From NCBI GenBank assembly GCA_016790965.1, contig JAEUNZ010000001.1, positions 31,017 through 95,016 on the forward strand: a stretch of DNA of 64,000 nucleotides, given 5' to 3'. This document shows positions 31,908 through 41,246 of this stretch, one piece after another. The notes beneath the pieces are model-generated. The model saw only the letters and a program-made list of their open reading frames with translations, had not been told where the DNA came from and made no database searches. The stretch comes from SSSZ01 sp016790965 (GTDB lineage Bacteria > Pseudomonadota > Gammaproteobacteria > Burkholderiales > Rhodocyclaceae). Made by a program: the position numbers and the translations under genes. Each line of letters opens with the position of its first letter. Position 1 is the stretch's first letter.

Positions 31908-33362
31908 CTACGCCCACCCGGGAACATACCCGCCTCTCGGGTGCTCAGGATCGGCAATCCTGATCAGATTAGCCTCCAGCGCCTTGTTGATGACCGTGCT
32001 TGCCTGCGCCGCATTCCGGCTGGCAATGCCCAAGCGGGCGCATAAGGTGGCGTTTTTCATCTTGTCGCCGCTGAGAAACTTGAACACCGCGTGGAAGTAA
32101 CAAGCGCGGACGCGCTCGTCGGGTGTCATGTCGGCAAACATGCGCGGTCCATACATAACAACCTGCGTAGCATGGTTTTCGGCGCGGAACCATGGCGCTG
32201 GAAGCTGGTGTAGTTCGACCAACTCAATCACCTTGTCCAGACCGCTCCCCTGTTCCTCACAGAAATTCATCCGCCGCATCAAGCTGGCCAGCGCCTCGTT
32301 GCGGGAGCGTGGCGGCAAATCCACCATCCGATCGGGTTGAACCAGCGGGATGCCTGGATTGCTGATTTCAATGCGGTCGCTGAACAATTCGATCAGCGGC
32401 CCCGCCCCGGTAATCGTCATGTCCTGGTGAATCATGGCATTGGCGACGAGTTCGCGTATCGCCAACTCGGGAAACATCGAATGCGATTCCCGTAGCGCAG
32501 CCCCGATGTGCTCGTTCTTCGGTTGCAGATCGTTCAGGTAAGCGACCAGCCCCTCGAACCCCACCGCATACCCCTTCTGTCCATCATGGCGATGCTTGAC
32601 TGTGGTCGCGCGGGTTTTCCCCTCATAGGCAACAAAGCGAATCGCCTTGCGGGAAATCCCATCGTCGAACTCCGACAAACGGTTGGCAAACAGGATGGCG
32701 CCCAGATTCGTGATGTTCCACCGCTCGCCGACATCTTTCACTGCCAGCCGGTCCACCACCAGCTTCTCGAAAATTCCCTGCCGGTTGTCCGGCAGAGGCT
32801 GCTTGGTCAGACGGAAATACTGGCTGTAGTCGAGCAGCGCCAGAACATCGTCGCCCGAAACATACTGGCGGGCAATGCCGCCCTCCCAGCGATAGGGGCG
32901 CATGCGATCAATCAGGGCCTGGTAACGCTCGGGATAATCCGTCAGCTTCGGCGTTGCGCTGCCAATGCGGATGTAGGGCGTTCCATTGAAGCAGACTGGC
33001 GCCCCGGTTGCCGCCGGGATTTCCAGCAAAACAACCCGCCCATCGGGATGGCTGACCTCCCGGAAGGCAAAAGCGATGCTCGGCTGCAAACGTTGCGCCA
33101 GCCAGAACTGCAAGGGTTGATTCCCCATTTTTTCCGACTCGGGGTGGAAGCCCGTGCCAATCACGCGATGACTGCCATCCTCAATCCCCCAAAGCATGAA
33201 GGCCGTCTCCCGCCCCACCATGCGGGCAGCGTTGGAAAGCGCAGAGCAACGCAAGCCGATCATCTCCGGATCGGCATTGTTCGCCTTGAACTCCAGCCAC
33301 TCCATTTCGTCGGGCTGAGCGCGGAGTTCATTCACCAGATCAATATCGCGGGCTGCGCTCAT
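31908..33362 (-). CDS. AlbA_2/Schlafen-type ATP-binding protein in R-M cluster
   Basis: 484 residues. The N-terminal half is an AlbA_2 (Schlafen-like) domain: EMEWLEFKANNADPEMIGLR, FMLWGIEDGSHRVIGTGFHP and GTPYIRIGSAT. The C-terminal half resembles an ATP-binding/HATPase_c_4 region (FPELAIRELVANAMIHQDMT, IELFSDRIEISNPGI, NEALASLMRRM) with a final winged-helix part. Such proteins are labelled transcriptional regulators or divergent AAA-4 proteins. It overlaps hsdS by 4 bases, so it is translated with the R and S genes. A defence accessory or regulatory role is inferred from position. Confidence 0.85.
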   Translation of the reverse strand: MSAARDIDLVNELRAQPDEMEWLEFKANNADPEMIGLRCSALSNAARMVGRETAFMLWGIEDGSHRVIGTGFHPESEKMGNQPLQFWLAQRLQPSIAFAFREVSHPDGRVVLLEIPAATGAPVCFNGTPYIRIGSATPKLTDYPERYQALIDRMRPYRWEGGIARQYVSGDDVLALLDYSQYFRLTKQPLPDNRQGIFEKLVVDRLAVKDVGERWNITNLGAILFANRLSEFDDGISRKAIRFVAYEGKTRATTVKHRHDGQKGYAVGFEGLVAYLNDLQPKNEHIGAALRESHSMFPELAIRELVANAMIHQDMTITGAGPLIELFSDRIEISNPGIPLVQPDRMVDLPPRSRNEALASLMRRMNFCEEQGSGLDKVIELVELHQLPAPWFRAENHATQVVMYGPRMFADMTPDERVRACYFHAVFKFLSGDKMKNATLCARLGIASRNAAQASTVINKALEANLIRIADPEHPRGGYVPGWA

Positions 33363-34822
33363 TGCGTGGCTCCTACTGTTGGACGTGTTTTCTTCTTGCC
33401 GGGGGGTGCCGACAAACGCTCGGCGCGGATGCGTTCGAGCAGGGTGGTGGCGGGTTCTTCGTTTTTGGCCTGTTTGACCAGTTGACCGCAGAAAGCCTTT
33501 TTCAGGATGGACTGGCGCAGCGCGTCGGCCTGTTGCAGCGCGGTGGCGAGGGTTTGGTCGAGTTGGTCGGCTTCGGAGAGTTTTTCGGCAAGCAGTTTTT
33601 CTATTTGTTGCTGTTCTTGCTCACTGCAAAGCGGATAAGCAAAACCTTCAACGGACTTGGTGTTGAAGTGAATCAACGCAACCCCAACCATCTTTTGTTT
33701 TACGCGCCCCTGCGTCTGCCAGTTCATGTAGTAGGCCAACAAATGCGAGGAAACATGTCGCGGCGCTTTGACAATAACGAGATCAGAGCAATTTGCCTTA
33801 CCCAAATGCTCGGGGATTACACAAGAAACGCCAATAGAACCTGAGCGAACCACGACCACATCCCCCGCAGACAAGGCGGACTTGCTCAAGGACTGATGGA
33901 ATCCTTCTGATATGAACTTTAAGCCTTCGGGATCAAAACGGTTTTCTCGAACATTCTGCGAACGCAGAAATGGCACCCCCTGTTCGATGTATTCGTCCTT
34001 CATTGGGCCTACGTAACCGACCGTTACTCGGTCCACCAACTCACCAACGCGAATCCAGCCCCACCCCGCCGGCAGTTCAGGCAACTCGGCGAGTTCTTCG
34101 GCGGTGAGCGGAGGCAGGGGCTTGGGGGGTTTGGGTTTGGGGCCTGCTTGGCCGGCGGTTTGCCAGTCGGCGAGTTGTTGCTGGTAGCGGGCCTGGCGTT
34201 CGCGGGCGATGCGTTGTTGCAGGGCGACGGCGGTTTCGAGCTGGTCGGCGTGAGCGGCGCGCCAGGCGGCGGTGAGCTTGCCTTCGAAGGCATTCTTGAG
34301 CAGCGACTGGCGATAGACCTTGAGCTGTTCGCGGGCGGTATTCAGGCTGGCCACGCCCTGATCGAGTTCGGAAAACAGTTCCTCGATCTTGGAGACGATG
34401 CGGTGTTGTTCGGCGAGTGGAGGAATCGGCAGCAACGATTTGGCAAGGTGCTGGTAGTGCCGCGCATAGCCGTTGTTTGGAATCTTGGTAACGAGATAGC
34501 GGACAAACTGCTCCAGCAACTTTGGCAAGATACAGGCGCTCGGCTGAAGAACCTTTACGCCATCAGCACCCGGAGCAAACGCTGTGTTGACCAATTTCAC
34601 TACGCGAGTGTGGTCCCCAAATACGATAGCTGGCAGCTCGCAATCAATCACCATCGCAGTGTCATCGGTGTAACCGCCAACGTAGTCTTGCCCTTGGTCG
34701 AACACAGGGAACTTCCCGCTTGGAAGGTAGTTTTTCTGCGGGATTTTCTTGTCGGTAAGGGTAACGTTACGTACAGCTTCGCTGACTGGCAGCAACACCC
34801 ATGAGGGAGGAAATTCCTCCAT
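33359..34822 (-). CDS. hsdS: type I restriction-modification specificity subunit
   Basis: 487 residues from an ATG at 34822 (a GTG one codon earlier is also possible, both overlapping the hsdR stop). It has two target-recognition domains (about 5-150 and 235-390) joined by conserved coiled-coil regions: PPLAEQHRIVSKIEELFSEL then ASLNTAREQLKVYRQSLLKN, and the second PLCSEQEQQQIEKLLAEKL then RQSILKKAFCGQL. Each domain would read one half of a bipartite DNA site. The Pro/Lys-rich PKPKPPKPLPP linker separates the halves. The recognition sequence cannot be predicted by eye. Confidence 0.93.
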   Translation of the reverse strand: MEEFPPSWVLLPVSEAVRNVTLTDKKIPQKNYLPSGKFPVFDQGQDYVGGYTDDTAMVIDCELPAIVFGDHTRVVKLVNTAFAPGADGVKVLQPSACILPKLLEQFVRYLVTKIPNNGYARHYQHLAKSLLPIPPLAEQHRIVSKIEELFSELDQGVASLNTAREQLKVYRQSLLKNAFEGKLTAAWRAAHADQLETAVALQQRIARERQARYQQQLADWQTAGQAGPKPKPPKPLPPLTAEELAELPELPAGWGWIRVGELVDRVTVGYVGPMKDEYIEQGVPFLRSQNVRENRFDPEGLKFISEGFHQSLSKSALSAGDVVVVRSGSIGVSCVIPEHLGKANCSDLVIVKAPRHVSSHLLAYYMNWQTQGRVKQKMVGVALIHFNTKSVEGFAYPLCSEQEQQQIEKLLAEKLSEADQLDQTLATALQQADALRQSILKKAFCGQLVKQAKNEEPATTLLERIRAERLSAPPGKKKTRPTVGATQ

Positions 34823-37650
34823 CACGCCACCAACGCCTCATTCAACTCATCCAGCAACAGGTCCATGCCCTCGCCGAACAGTTGCCACATTTTCCCCAGC
34901 CCGCCCTGGGCGTCGAAGGGGCTGTAGTCGAGGTCGCTGCGCTCGACGTGGCAGGAGTGGGCGATATGGTCGCGGAGCATGCGTAGCCAGTTCATCTGTT
35001 CTTCGTTGAATTTGTCGGTGCCGCCGGCGTGGTGCTGCATGATCCAGGTCTGGAAGTTCTTGCGCACGGTGTCGGCGAACGGGGTGATTTTGGCGTCCAG
35101 GCCGCAGACGCGGCGGATCAGGGCGAGCAGCGCGGTCAGTTCCTGTTCCGGCGGGGCGCCATTGTAGCCGTCGAGCTGGCCGTAGGCTTGCCAGATGCGC
35201 AGCGGAGCGAGTTTGGGTTTGTCGGCTTTGAGCTTGTCGAGTACCTGGCGCACCAGCTTCAGCGTGACTTCGCGCCGTCGCCAGGGTTGGGCGAAGAAGA
35301 TGGTGAGTGCTTCGATTTCATCCCGGTTGGCGGCCAGCCAGTCGGCGAATTCGCCGGTCAGCGCTTCGGCCTGCGCGGCGCTGTCCTGGCTCCAGCCGGC
35401 GTAGGTGACGCTATCCAGATTGTCGTGGTCGATGGTCTGTTCTTTTTCGCGGCGGATGGTGTCGATCAGTTCGATGAATTCGCCGTTGAGCAGCGCCGCG
35501 GCTTCGCCAACCAGTTGTTGCTGGGCTTGGTCGCGCAGCGTGTCGCCGGGGTCGTTGCCCGCATTTTGCCCAAAGCGCAGGCCGGCGAGTTCGAGGGCGC
35601 GGGCTTCGATGAGGTCGCCGTCGATGGCGTTGAACAGTTTGCTGACCAGGTGGCTGAGTTCGACGCCGCCGGCCGCTTCGCGCAGGCGGCGCTGGTCGTC
35701 GGCGTCGAGCTGCTTGTTGAGGCGAGCCAGACGGCCGGCCAGCGAGGAGACGCTGTCGGTGTCGGTGGCGCCCATCAGGATGCCCATGGCGAGGTCTTTG
35801 AGCGGCACACCGGGCTTGGTGATCAGTGGCTGGCTGGCGGTCTTCAGCGATTTGGTGACGCCGATGGCGTCGACGATCACGTAGTGGGTCTTGGCGGTTT
35901 TGGCGCTGGGCGTGACTTTGCGCAGCTCGTCCATGTCCAGCGTGCGGGTGCCGCGGCCTTTCATCTGCTCGAAGTAGTTGCGGCTTTTGACGTCGCGCAT
36001 GAAGAGCAGGCATTCGAGCGGTTTCACATCGGTGCCGGTGGCGATCATGTCGACGGTGACGGCGATGCGCGGGTGGTATTCGTTGCGGAACTGGGCGAGG
36101 ACGGATTTGGGGTCTTCGCCTTCCTGCACGCTGCCGTCGGCGAGCTTTTTGTCCTGCGCGGCGCGATAGGTGACTTTCTTGCAGAAGGCGTTGCCCTCGC
36201 CGAATTCCTCGCGCACGGTCTGGATGATGTCGTCGGCGTGGCTGTCGGTCTTGGCGAAGATCAGGGTCTTCGGCACTTCATCGCGGCCGGGGAAGATGGC
36301 CGGCAGATTGTCGCGGAAGGCGCGGATGACAGTGCGGATCTGGTCCGGGTTGACGATGTCGCGGTCGAGTTGTGTGGCGGTGTAGGCGGCGTCCTCGTCC
36401 TGCTGTTCCCAACGCTTTTTGCGGGTCAGGCGCTCGCGCTTTTCGACTTGCTGCTCGGCGGCAATAACGGCGCCTTGCTGGGTGATGCGGGTGTCGATGA
36501 GGTAGATCTCGTTGCCGACGTTGACGCCGTCGGCGACGGCTTTTTCATGGCTGTAGTCGCTGACGACGTTCTTTTTGAAGTAGCCGTAGGTGCGGTTGTC
36601 GGGCGTCGCGGTGAGGCCGATCAGGCTGGCGTCGAAGTAGTCGAGCACCTGTTGCCAGAGGTTGTAGATGCTGCGGTGGCATTCGTCGATGAAGATGAAA
36701 TCGAAGAACTCGGGCGGGATTTTGGCGTTGTAGGCGACCGGGGCAGGGGCTTTGGCCAGGGTCAGTTCGGCCGGGTTGATTTCTTCGGTGGCTTCGTCGA
36801 GTTCCTTGTCCTGCAGCAACGCGTAGAGGCGCTGGATGGTCGAGATGCAGACGTCGGCGCCCTTGTCGACGAAGCTGCTTTTGAGCCGCTGGACGCTGTA
36901 AAGCTCGGTGAATTTGCGGTTATCGTCGATCGGCACGTAGGCCATCATTTCCTGCTCGGCCTGCTCGCCGAGGTTTTTGGTATCAACCAGGAAGAGCACG
37001 CGCTTGGCGTCTGCGTGCTTGAGCAGGCGGTAGATACTGGTGATGGCGGTGTAGGTCTTGCCGGCGCCGGTGGCCATCTGGATCAGGGCGCGCGGCCGGG
37101 CTTCGCGGAAGGATTGTTCGAGGTTGGTGATCGCCGTTTCCTGGCAGTCGCGCAGGCGGAGTTCTTTGGCCGGCTGGTGCTCCGGGTTGAGCGGCGGCAG
37201 TTCGGCGAGGCGTCCGCGCAGGCTGTCGCCTTCGGCCATCCAGTCGCGCAGGGTTTCAGGGCGGTGGAAGCTGAACACCTCGCGCGAACGCGGCTTGGGG
37301 TCGCGGCCATCGGTGAAGCGGGTGACGATGCCAGTGGCTTCGTAGAGGAAGGGCAGCGGCTGCTGGTTATTGACCCACTTGAGTTTGGCGGCTGCGTAGC
37401 CTTCAGTTTGCGGCTCGTGGGCAGTCAGGCGCTGGCCTTCTGATTCGCGCTTGGCTTCGATGACGCCGACGGCTTTTTTGTCGACGAAGAGTACGTAGTC
37501 GGCCGGGCCGGCATCGGTTTGCCACTCGCGCACGGCCTGTCCAGCCCCGACGCCGAAATCGATTTTCTTTTGCACCGCCCAGCCGGCAGCACGCAATTGC
37601 GCATCGATGCGGTCGCGGGCTTGTTGCTCGGGATTCTGGTTTTCGCTCAT
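34822..37650 (-). CDS. hsdR: type I restriction endonuclease subunit R
   Basis: 942 residues from the ATG at 37650. The N-terminal nuclease region has DYVLFVDKKAVGVIEAKRE, fitting the D...ExK pattern. The SF2 translocase follows with Walker A QMATGAGKTYTAI, motif II FIDECHRS, motif III GLTATPDN and motif VI-like QMKGRGTRTLD. The C-terminal domain matches the EcoEI-type R_C region. It cuts and translocates unmethylated DNA as part of R2M2S. First gene of the cluster; the frame before the ATG lacks family similarity. Confidence 0.94.
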   Translation of the reverse strand: MSENQNPEQQARDRIDAQLRAAGWAVQKKIDFGVGAGQAVREWQTDAGPADYVLFVDKKAVGVIEAKRESEGQRLTAHEPQTEGYAAAKLKWVNNQQPLPFLYEATGIVTRFTDGRDPKPRSREVFSFHRPETLRDWMAEGDSLRGRLAELPPLNPEHQPAKELRLRDCQETAITNLEQSFREARPRALIQMATGAGKTYTAITSIYRLLKHADAKRVLFLVDTKNLGEQAEQEMMAYVPIDDNRKFTELYSVQRLKSSFVDKGADVCISTIQRLYALLQDKELDEATEEINPAELTLAKAPAPVAYNAKIPPEFFDFIFIDECHRSIYNLWQQVLDYFDASLIGLTATPDNRTYGYFKKNVVSDYSHEKAVADGVNVGNEIYLIDTRITQQGAVIAAEQQVEKRERLTRKKRWEQQDEDAAYTATQLDRDIVNPDQIRTVIRAFRDNLPAIFPGRDEVPKTLIFAKTDSHADDIIQTVREEFGEGNAFCKKVTYRAAQDKKLADGSVQEGEDPKSVLAQFRNEYHPRIAVTVDMIATGTDVKPLECLLFMRDVKSRNYFEQMKGRGTRTLDMDELRKVTPSAKTAKTHYVIVDAIGVTKSLKTASQPLITKPGVPLKDLAMGILMGATDTDSVSSLAGRLARLNKQLDADDQRRLREAAGGVELSHLVSKLFNAIDGDLIEARALELAGLRFGQNAGNDPGDTLRDQAQQQLVGEAAALLNGEFIELIDTIRREKEQTIDHDNLDSVTYAGWSQDSAAQAEALTGEFADWLAANRDEIEALTIFFAQPWRRREVTLKLVRQVLDKLKADKPKLAPLRIWQAYGQLDGYNGAPPEQELTALLALIRRVCGLDAKITPFADTVRKNFQTWIMQHHAGGTDKFNEEQMNWLRMLRDHIAHSCHVERSDLDYSPFDAQGGLGKMWQLFGEGMDLLLDELNEALVA

Positions 37651-37815
37651 GGGCGGCGGAGCGCTTATTGGCAATCCGGCGATGATAGCGGAAGGCGCGA
37701 CCGGTCTGGATGCCAGGCGAATCTCTCGCTGCCCGGAGGCCACCTTCGGCGCGAATTGTCGGTTACGACGAAACATCAGGGCGCGGATGCTTGTCTCGGC
37801 ATCCGCGAAACCTGG

Positions 37816-39327
37816 CTAGCGCTTGGGATGCTCGTGCAGGGGTTCGGCGTGGTGCGTCTCCGCCGCCGCGCGGTGATGCAGGGCGGCGTGGAGGTCTTCC
37901 TGGGGCGTGGCCCGACCGATCCACTGGGGAAGCAGGGAGCCGAGGAGCATTCCGACGAAGCCTACGGCCAGGCCGATGAGTTGGGGCGGTACCGGGCTTT
38001 CCTCGATCAGGAACTCGACCAGCAACCAGGAACTGAGTCCCCCGACGATGGACGCCAGCGCCCCCTGGGAAGTGGCGCGCTTCCACAGCGCCCCGGCAAA
38101 GAGAGGCACGAAAGCGCCGGCCAGGGTGACCTTGTAGGCGTTTTCCACCATCTTGAAAATGGAGGCGTTGGAGTAGAGGGCAAAGCCGAGCACGACGCAG
38201 GCGAAGCCGACGATGGAAAAACGCATGACCCGCAGGAAAGCCCGGTCGCCCAAGCGCGGGAACATGGGGCGGATGATGTTCTCGGCGAAGGTGACGGAAG
38301 GTGCCAGCAGGGTGGCCGACGAACAGCTCATGATGGCCGAGAGCACGGCGCCGAAGAAGATGACCTGGGCGAAGAGCGGTGTGTGGTTCAGGACCAGCAG
38401 CGGCAACACCTTCTGGAAATCCTCCGGGGCGTCGGAAGCGAGCATCGGCCCATACTGGCCGGGGTCGATGAGGGTTGCCGAATAGGCGATGAACATGGGC
38501 ACGAAGCAGAAGCAGAAGTAGATCGATGCTCCCAGGATCGAGCCCCAAATTGCGACCTTGGCGCTCTTGGCCGAAGTGATGCGCTGGAAGACGTCCTGCT
38601 GCGGGATGGAACCCAGCATCATGGTCACCCAGGCCCCCAGGAAGGTGATCCACAGCCAGGGATCGGGTTCGGGGAAGAACTCGAACTTGCCGGCGGCGGC
38701 CGCGTGGTCGATGACGACACCGGCGCCGCCGGTCTTGTCGGCCATCACCGTGGCGATGAAGAATAGGCCGCCCATGCTCACCGCCATCTGCACGAAGTCG
38801 AGCACCGCTACCGACAGCATGCCGCCGAAGGTGGTGTAGGTGAGCACCACCGCTGCGCCCAGGACCATGCCCGCCGTCTGGCTCAGGCCGTCGTTGGTCA
38901 CCACGTTGAGGATGAGGCCCAGGGCCTTGATCTGGGCGGACACCCAGCCCAGGTAGGAGGCGACGATGCAGAGGGTGGTGATGACCTCGACCGTGCGGTT
39001 GTAGCGCAGGCGGTAGAAGTCGCCCAGGGTGATGATGTTGAGCTTGTAGAGGTAGCGGGAGAAGAAAATGCCGGCGATGACGAGGCACATGGAGGAGCCG
39101 AAGGGGTCGGCCACCACCCCACCCAGGCCCTCACGTACGAAGGTGGATGAGGCACCGAACACGGCTTCGGCACCGAACCAGGTCGCAAACACGGTGGCGG
39201 TGACCACCGGTAGCGGCAGGTGTCGGCCCGCGACGGCGAAATCCTTGGTGTTGTGCACCCGGGTGGCGGCAAAGAGGCCGATGCCGATAGACACCAATAG
39301 GTAAAGCGCCACGAACCAGACCAGCAT
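37816..39327 (-). CDS. sodium:solute symporter (SSS family)
   Basis: 503 residues, about 13 membrane helices (WFVALYLLVSIGIGLFAATR first). SSS hallmarks are NTKDFAVAGRHLPLPVVTAT, GGMLSVAVLDFVQM and VLSAIMSCSSATLLAPSVTF. It is a different subgroup from the VC_2705 protein at 7069. The cytoplasmic tail is rich in histidine (HAALHHRAAAETHHAEPLHEHPKR spans the last 24 residues), which could bind metal. Substrate unknown. It lies 92 bases behind the anti-sigma gene and may be a separate unit. Confidence 0.88.
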   Translation of the reverse strand: MLVWFVALYLLVSIGIGLFAATRVHNTKDFAVAGRHLPLPVVTATVFATWFGAEAVFGASSTFVREGLGGVVADPFGSSMCLVIAGIFFSRYLYKLNIITLGDFYRLRYNRTVEVITTLCIVASYLGWVSAQIKALGLILNVVTNDGLSQTAGMVLGAAVVLTYTTFGGMLSVAVLDFVQMAVSMGGLFFIATVMADKTGGAGVVIDHAAAAGKFEFFPEPDPWLWITFLGAWVTMMLGSIPQQDVFQRITSAKSAKVAIWGSILGASIYFCFCFVPMFIAYSATLIDPGQYGPMLASDAPEDFQKVLPLLVLNHTPLFAQVIFFGAVLSAIMSCSSATLLAPSVTFAENIIRPMFPRLGDRAFLRVMRFSIVGFACVVLGFALYSNASIFKMVENAYKVTLAGAFVPLFAGALWKRATSQGALASIVGGLSSWLLVEFLIEESPVPPQLIGLAVGFVGMLLGSLLPQWIGRATPQEDLHAALHHRAAAETHHAEPLHEHPKR

Positions 39328-39419
39328 GAGCCACCCCCCCGGGAAAGATGGCGGCGATTATACTTTTTTGCGGCGCACCAAGGGGGGGCGTGCCAGGGCC
39401 GCCGGAATCGGGGAAATCC

Positions 39420-40187
39420 TCAGGGATTCAACTGTTTGTAGGTGGTTTCCGCGAGGGAAAGAAGCTTCTCGCGGGGCAATTCGCCGGAAAGGGCGTAGCC
39501 CAGTCGGCCGTCCAGCCAGTAGAACACGCCGATCTTGCCCTCCAGGGCATAGCGGAAGGCGGTTTCGCGGTTTTCGGCGGCGTCGCTGCGGATATAGAGG
39601 GTGAGGCGCCGTCCGCCGGCGTCCTCATACATGAACTGGGCCACCGGTCCTTTGTCTCCGGGCAGTAGGCGGCCCCCCACCAGGGTGTAGCCCTCGGCGC
39701 CCAGGTGGGGCACCTTGAGCGGGGTGCCCAGGCGCTTGGACAGCCACTGGGCGAGATGGGCTTCCTGGTCGGCGCCCACTTCCACCGGATGGCGCACTTC
39801 CGGCGTGTAGACGACGTGGGCCAGGGCAGCGCTGCGGGCAATGGGGGGGGGCGCTGCCTCGCCGGGGGCTTGGGTCGCCTTGAAGCCGTAGCCGATGAGC
39901 GCGCCCAGGGCCAGCCAGCCGGCAGCAGCGGCGTAGGCGAATTTTTGGCGGGAAGCGCGGGCCGGCGGACGGGCGGCGGCTTGCAGCAACTCGGGAACGG
40001 GTTCGGTGAGGACGGGCTCGTAGGCCGCTCGCAACAGCTGTTTCTGTTCTTCCCAGGCGGCAACGCGCGCGGCCTCGGCGGGATGGGCGGCCAGCCAGGC
40101 GGCGACAACCTCTCGACGGGCAGGGTCGAGTTGTCCATCGACGTAGGCGTGCAAATCCTCTTCGCCAGGGGAAAGCGGAGTGTTCAT
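39420..40187 (-). CDS. anti-sigma factor (ECF type)
   Basis: 255 residues. The cytoplasmic N-terminus has the zinc-less anti-sigma pattern (SPGEEDLHAYVDGQLDPARR), one helix at about 85-103 (FAYAAAAGWLALGALIGYGF) crosses the membrane, and the periplasmic part is about 150 residues (VGADQEAHLAQWLSKRLGTP is a typical segment). It should hold the sigma factor inactive until an envelope signal arrives. Its ATG overlaps the sigma gene stop (ATGA), a tight coupling usual for such pairs. Confidence 0.9.
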   Translation of the reverse strand: MNTPLSPGEEDLHAYVDGQLDPARREVVAAWLAAHPAEAARVAAWEEQKQLLRAAYEPVLTEPVPELLQAAARPPARASRQKFAYAAAAGWLALGALIGYGFKATQAPGEAAPPPIARSAALAHVVYTPEVRHPVEVGADQEAHLAQWLSKRLGTPLKVPHLGAEGYTLVGGRLLPGDKGPVAQFMYEDAGGRRLTLYIRSDAAENRETAFRYALEGKIGVFYWLDGRLGYALSGELPREKLLSLAETTYKQLNP

Positions 40188-40678
40188 TTCACGATCCTCA
40201 GGCGCGCCGGACCGGTCCCTTCCGCCAGCAGGGCGCGCAGCTTGTCTCGGCCGCGGGCCAGCCGGGACATGACGGTACCGATGGGCACGCCCAGGACGCG
40301 CGCCGCATCGGCATAGGAAACCTCTTCGAGGGTGACGAGGAGCAGCACTTCCCGCTGCTCGGGGGGCAACTGGGCGAGGGCTGCATCGATATCGCGCACC
40401 TCCAGGCGGTCGGCCTGGGAGGCGCGGGCCGCCGGCTCGACGTAGAGGTCGTCGAGGGCTTCCGCCGCGGGCGGTCGGCTGCGGTACTGATTGACGAAGA
40501 CGTTGTGCATGATGGTCAGCAACCAGGCGTCGAGCCGGCTTCCGGGGCGCCATAGCGCGAACTTCGCCCAGCCCCGCTCCAGGGTGTCCTGGACCAGATC
40601 GTCGGCCGCATGGCGGTCTCCGGTCAGGGCCCGGGCGTAGCGCCGCAGGCGGGGCAGGTGGTCGGCGAAGCTCGTCAT
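40184..40678 (-). CDS. RNA polymerase ECF sigma factor
   Basis: 164 residues from the ATG at 40678. Region 2 is HLPRLRRYARALTGDRHAAD with DLVQDTLERGWAKF and WLLTIMHNVFVNQYR; region 4 is LPPEQREVLLLVTLEEVSYA with ARVLGVPIGTVMSRLARGRD. It is a short sigma-70 family member of the ECF group. It is coded between a secreted COG4315 protein and its anti-sigma factor, and the three genes probably form one operon. The signal and regulon are unknown. Confidence 0.93.
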   Translation of the reverse strand: MTSFADHLPRLRRYARALTGDRHAADDLVQDTLERGWAKFALWRPGSRLDAWLLTIMHNVFVNQYRSRPPAAEALDDLYVEPAARASQADRLEVRDIDAALAQLPPEQREVLLLVTLEEVSYADAARVLGVPIGTVMSRLARGRDKLRALLAEGTGPARLRIVK

Positions 40679-40689
40679 GGCGTCAGGGG

Positions 40690-41055
40690 CTACTTTGCCA
40701 CGTGCCAGACGTTGTTGAAACCGTCGCCGGTGGCGTCGCCAGGTTTCTGGTCCTTGATCCAGAAATAAAGCGGCTTGCCCTTGTAGGTCCATTGCTTCTT
40801 GCCGTCGTCGCGGGCGATGACGGAAAAGTCGCCGCTGCCCTTGTCGCCGTCGGCGGCGGCCAGGGGGGGCCAGTTTTCGGCGCACTTGCCGTTGCACACG
40901 CTCTTGCCGCTGCCGGCCTCGTCCTTGTCGAAGACGTAGAGGGTCATGCCGTTGGGGCCCACCAGCATGTTGCTCTGCATCTTGGCAGGCGGGTTGGCCA
41001 GACTGGCGCAAGCGGTGAAGGCGAGGCTGAGGGCGAGGGGAAGAAGGCGTTTCAT
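40690..41055 (-). CDS. secreted COG4315-type repeat protein
   Basis: 121 residues. Signal peptide at about 1-20 (LLPLALSLAFTACASLA; the TAC triplet could also be read as a lipobox). The mature part contains the COG4315 pattern twice: NGMTLYVFDKDEAGSGKSVC with NGKCAENWPPL, and KQWTYKGKPLYFWIKDQKPG ending DGFNNVWHVAK. Such proteins are exported and found next to ECF sigma factors in proteobacteria; function is unknown. It probably lies at the head of the sigma/anti-sigma operon. Confidence 0.85.
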   Translation of the reverse strand: MKRLLPLALSLAFTACASLANPPAKMQSNMLVGPNGMTLYVFDKDEAGSGKSVCNGKCAENWPPLAAADGDKGSGDFSVIARDDGKKQWTYKGKPLYFWIKDQKPGDATGDGFNNVWHVAK

Positions 41056-41246
41056 GGAGGTCTCCTGTCGTGGTTGAGGGGCAGGAGGGTGAACACGCAG
41101 GAGAATGGCGTATTCCCTCCGGCGGACAAATTTTTCGCCAAGGCCTCCCGGGGCGTGCCATTGCTCCCGCATCGAGCTCTTGCTATCTTGCCTGCAGACC
41201 GGCGACACGACCCGGATCTGCCGGCCCGGGGGAAGCGGGGGACGTC

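Noticed and set aside
35029..37443. 804-codon open frame on the plus strand opposite hsdR
   Set aside because: It mirrors the codon pattern of hsdR, has a Val/Gly/Asp-rich low-complexity translation and no domain; hsdR is unambiguous.
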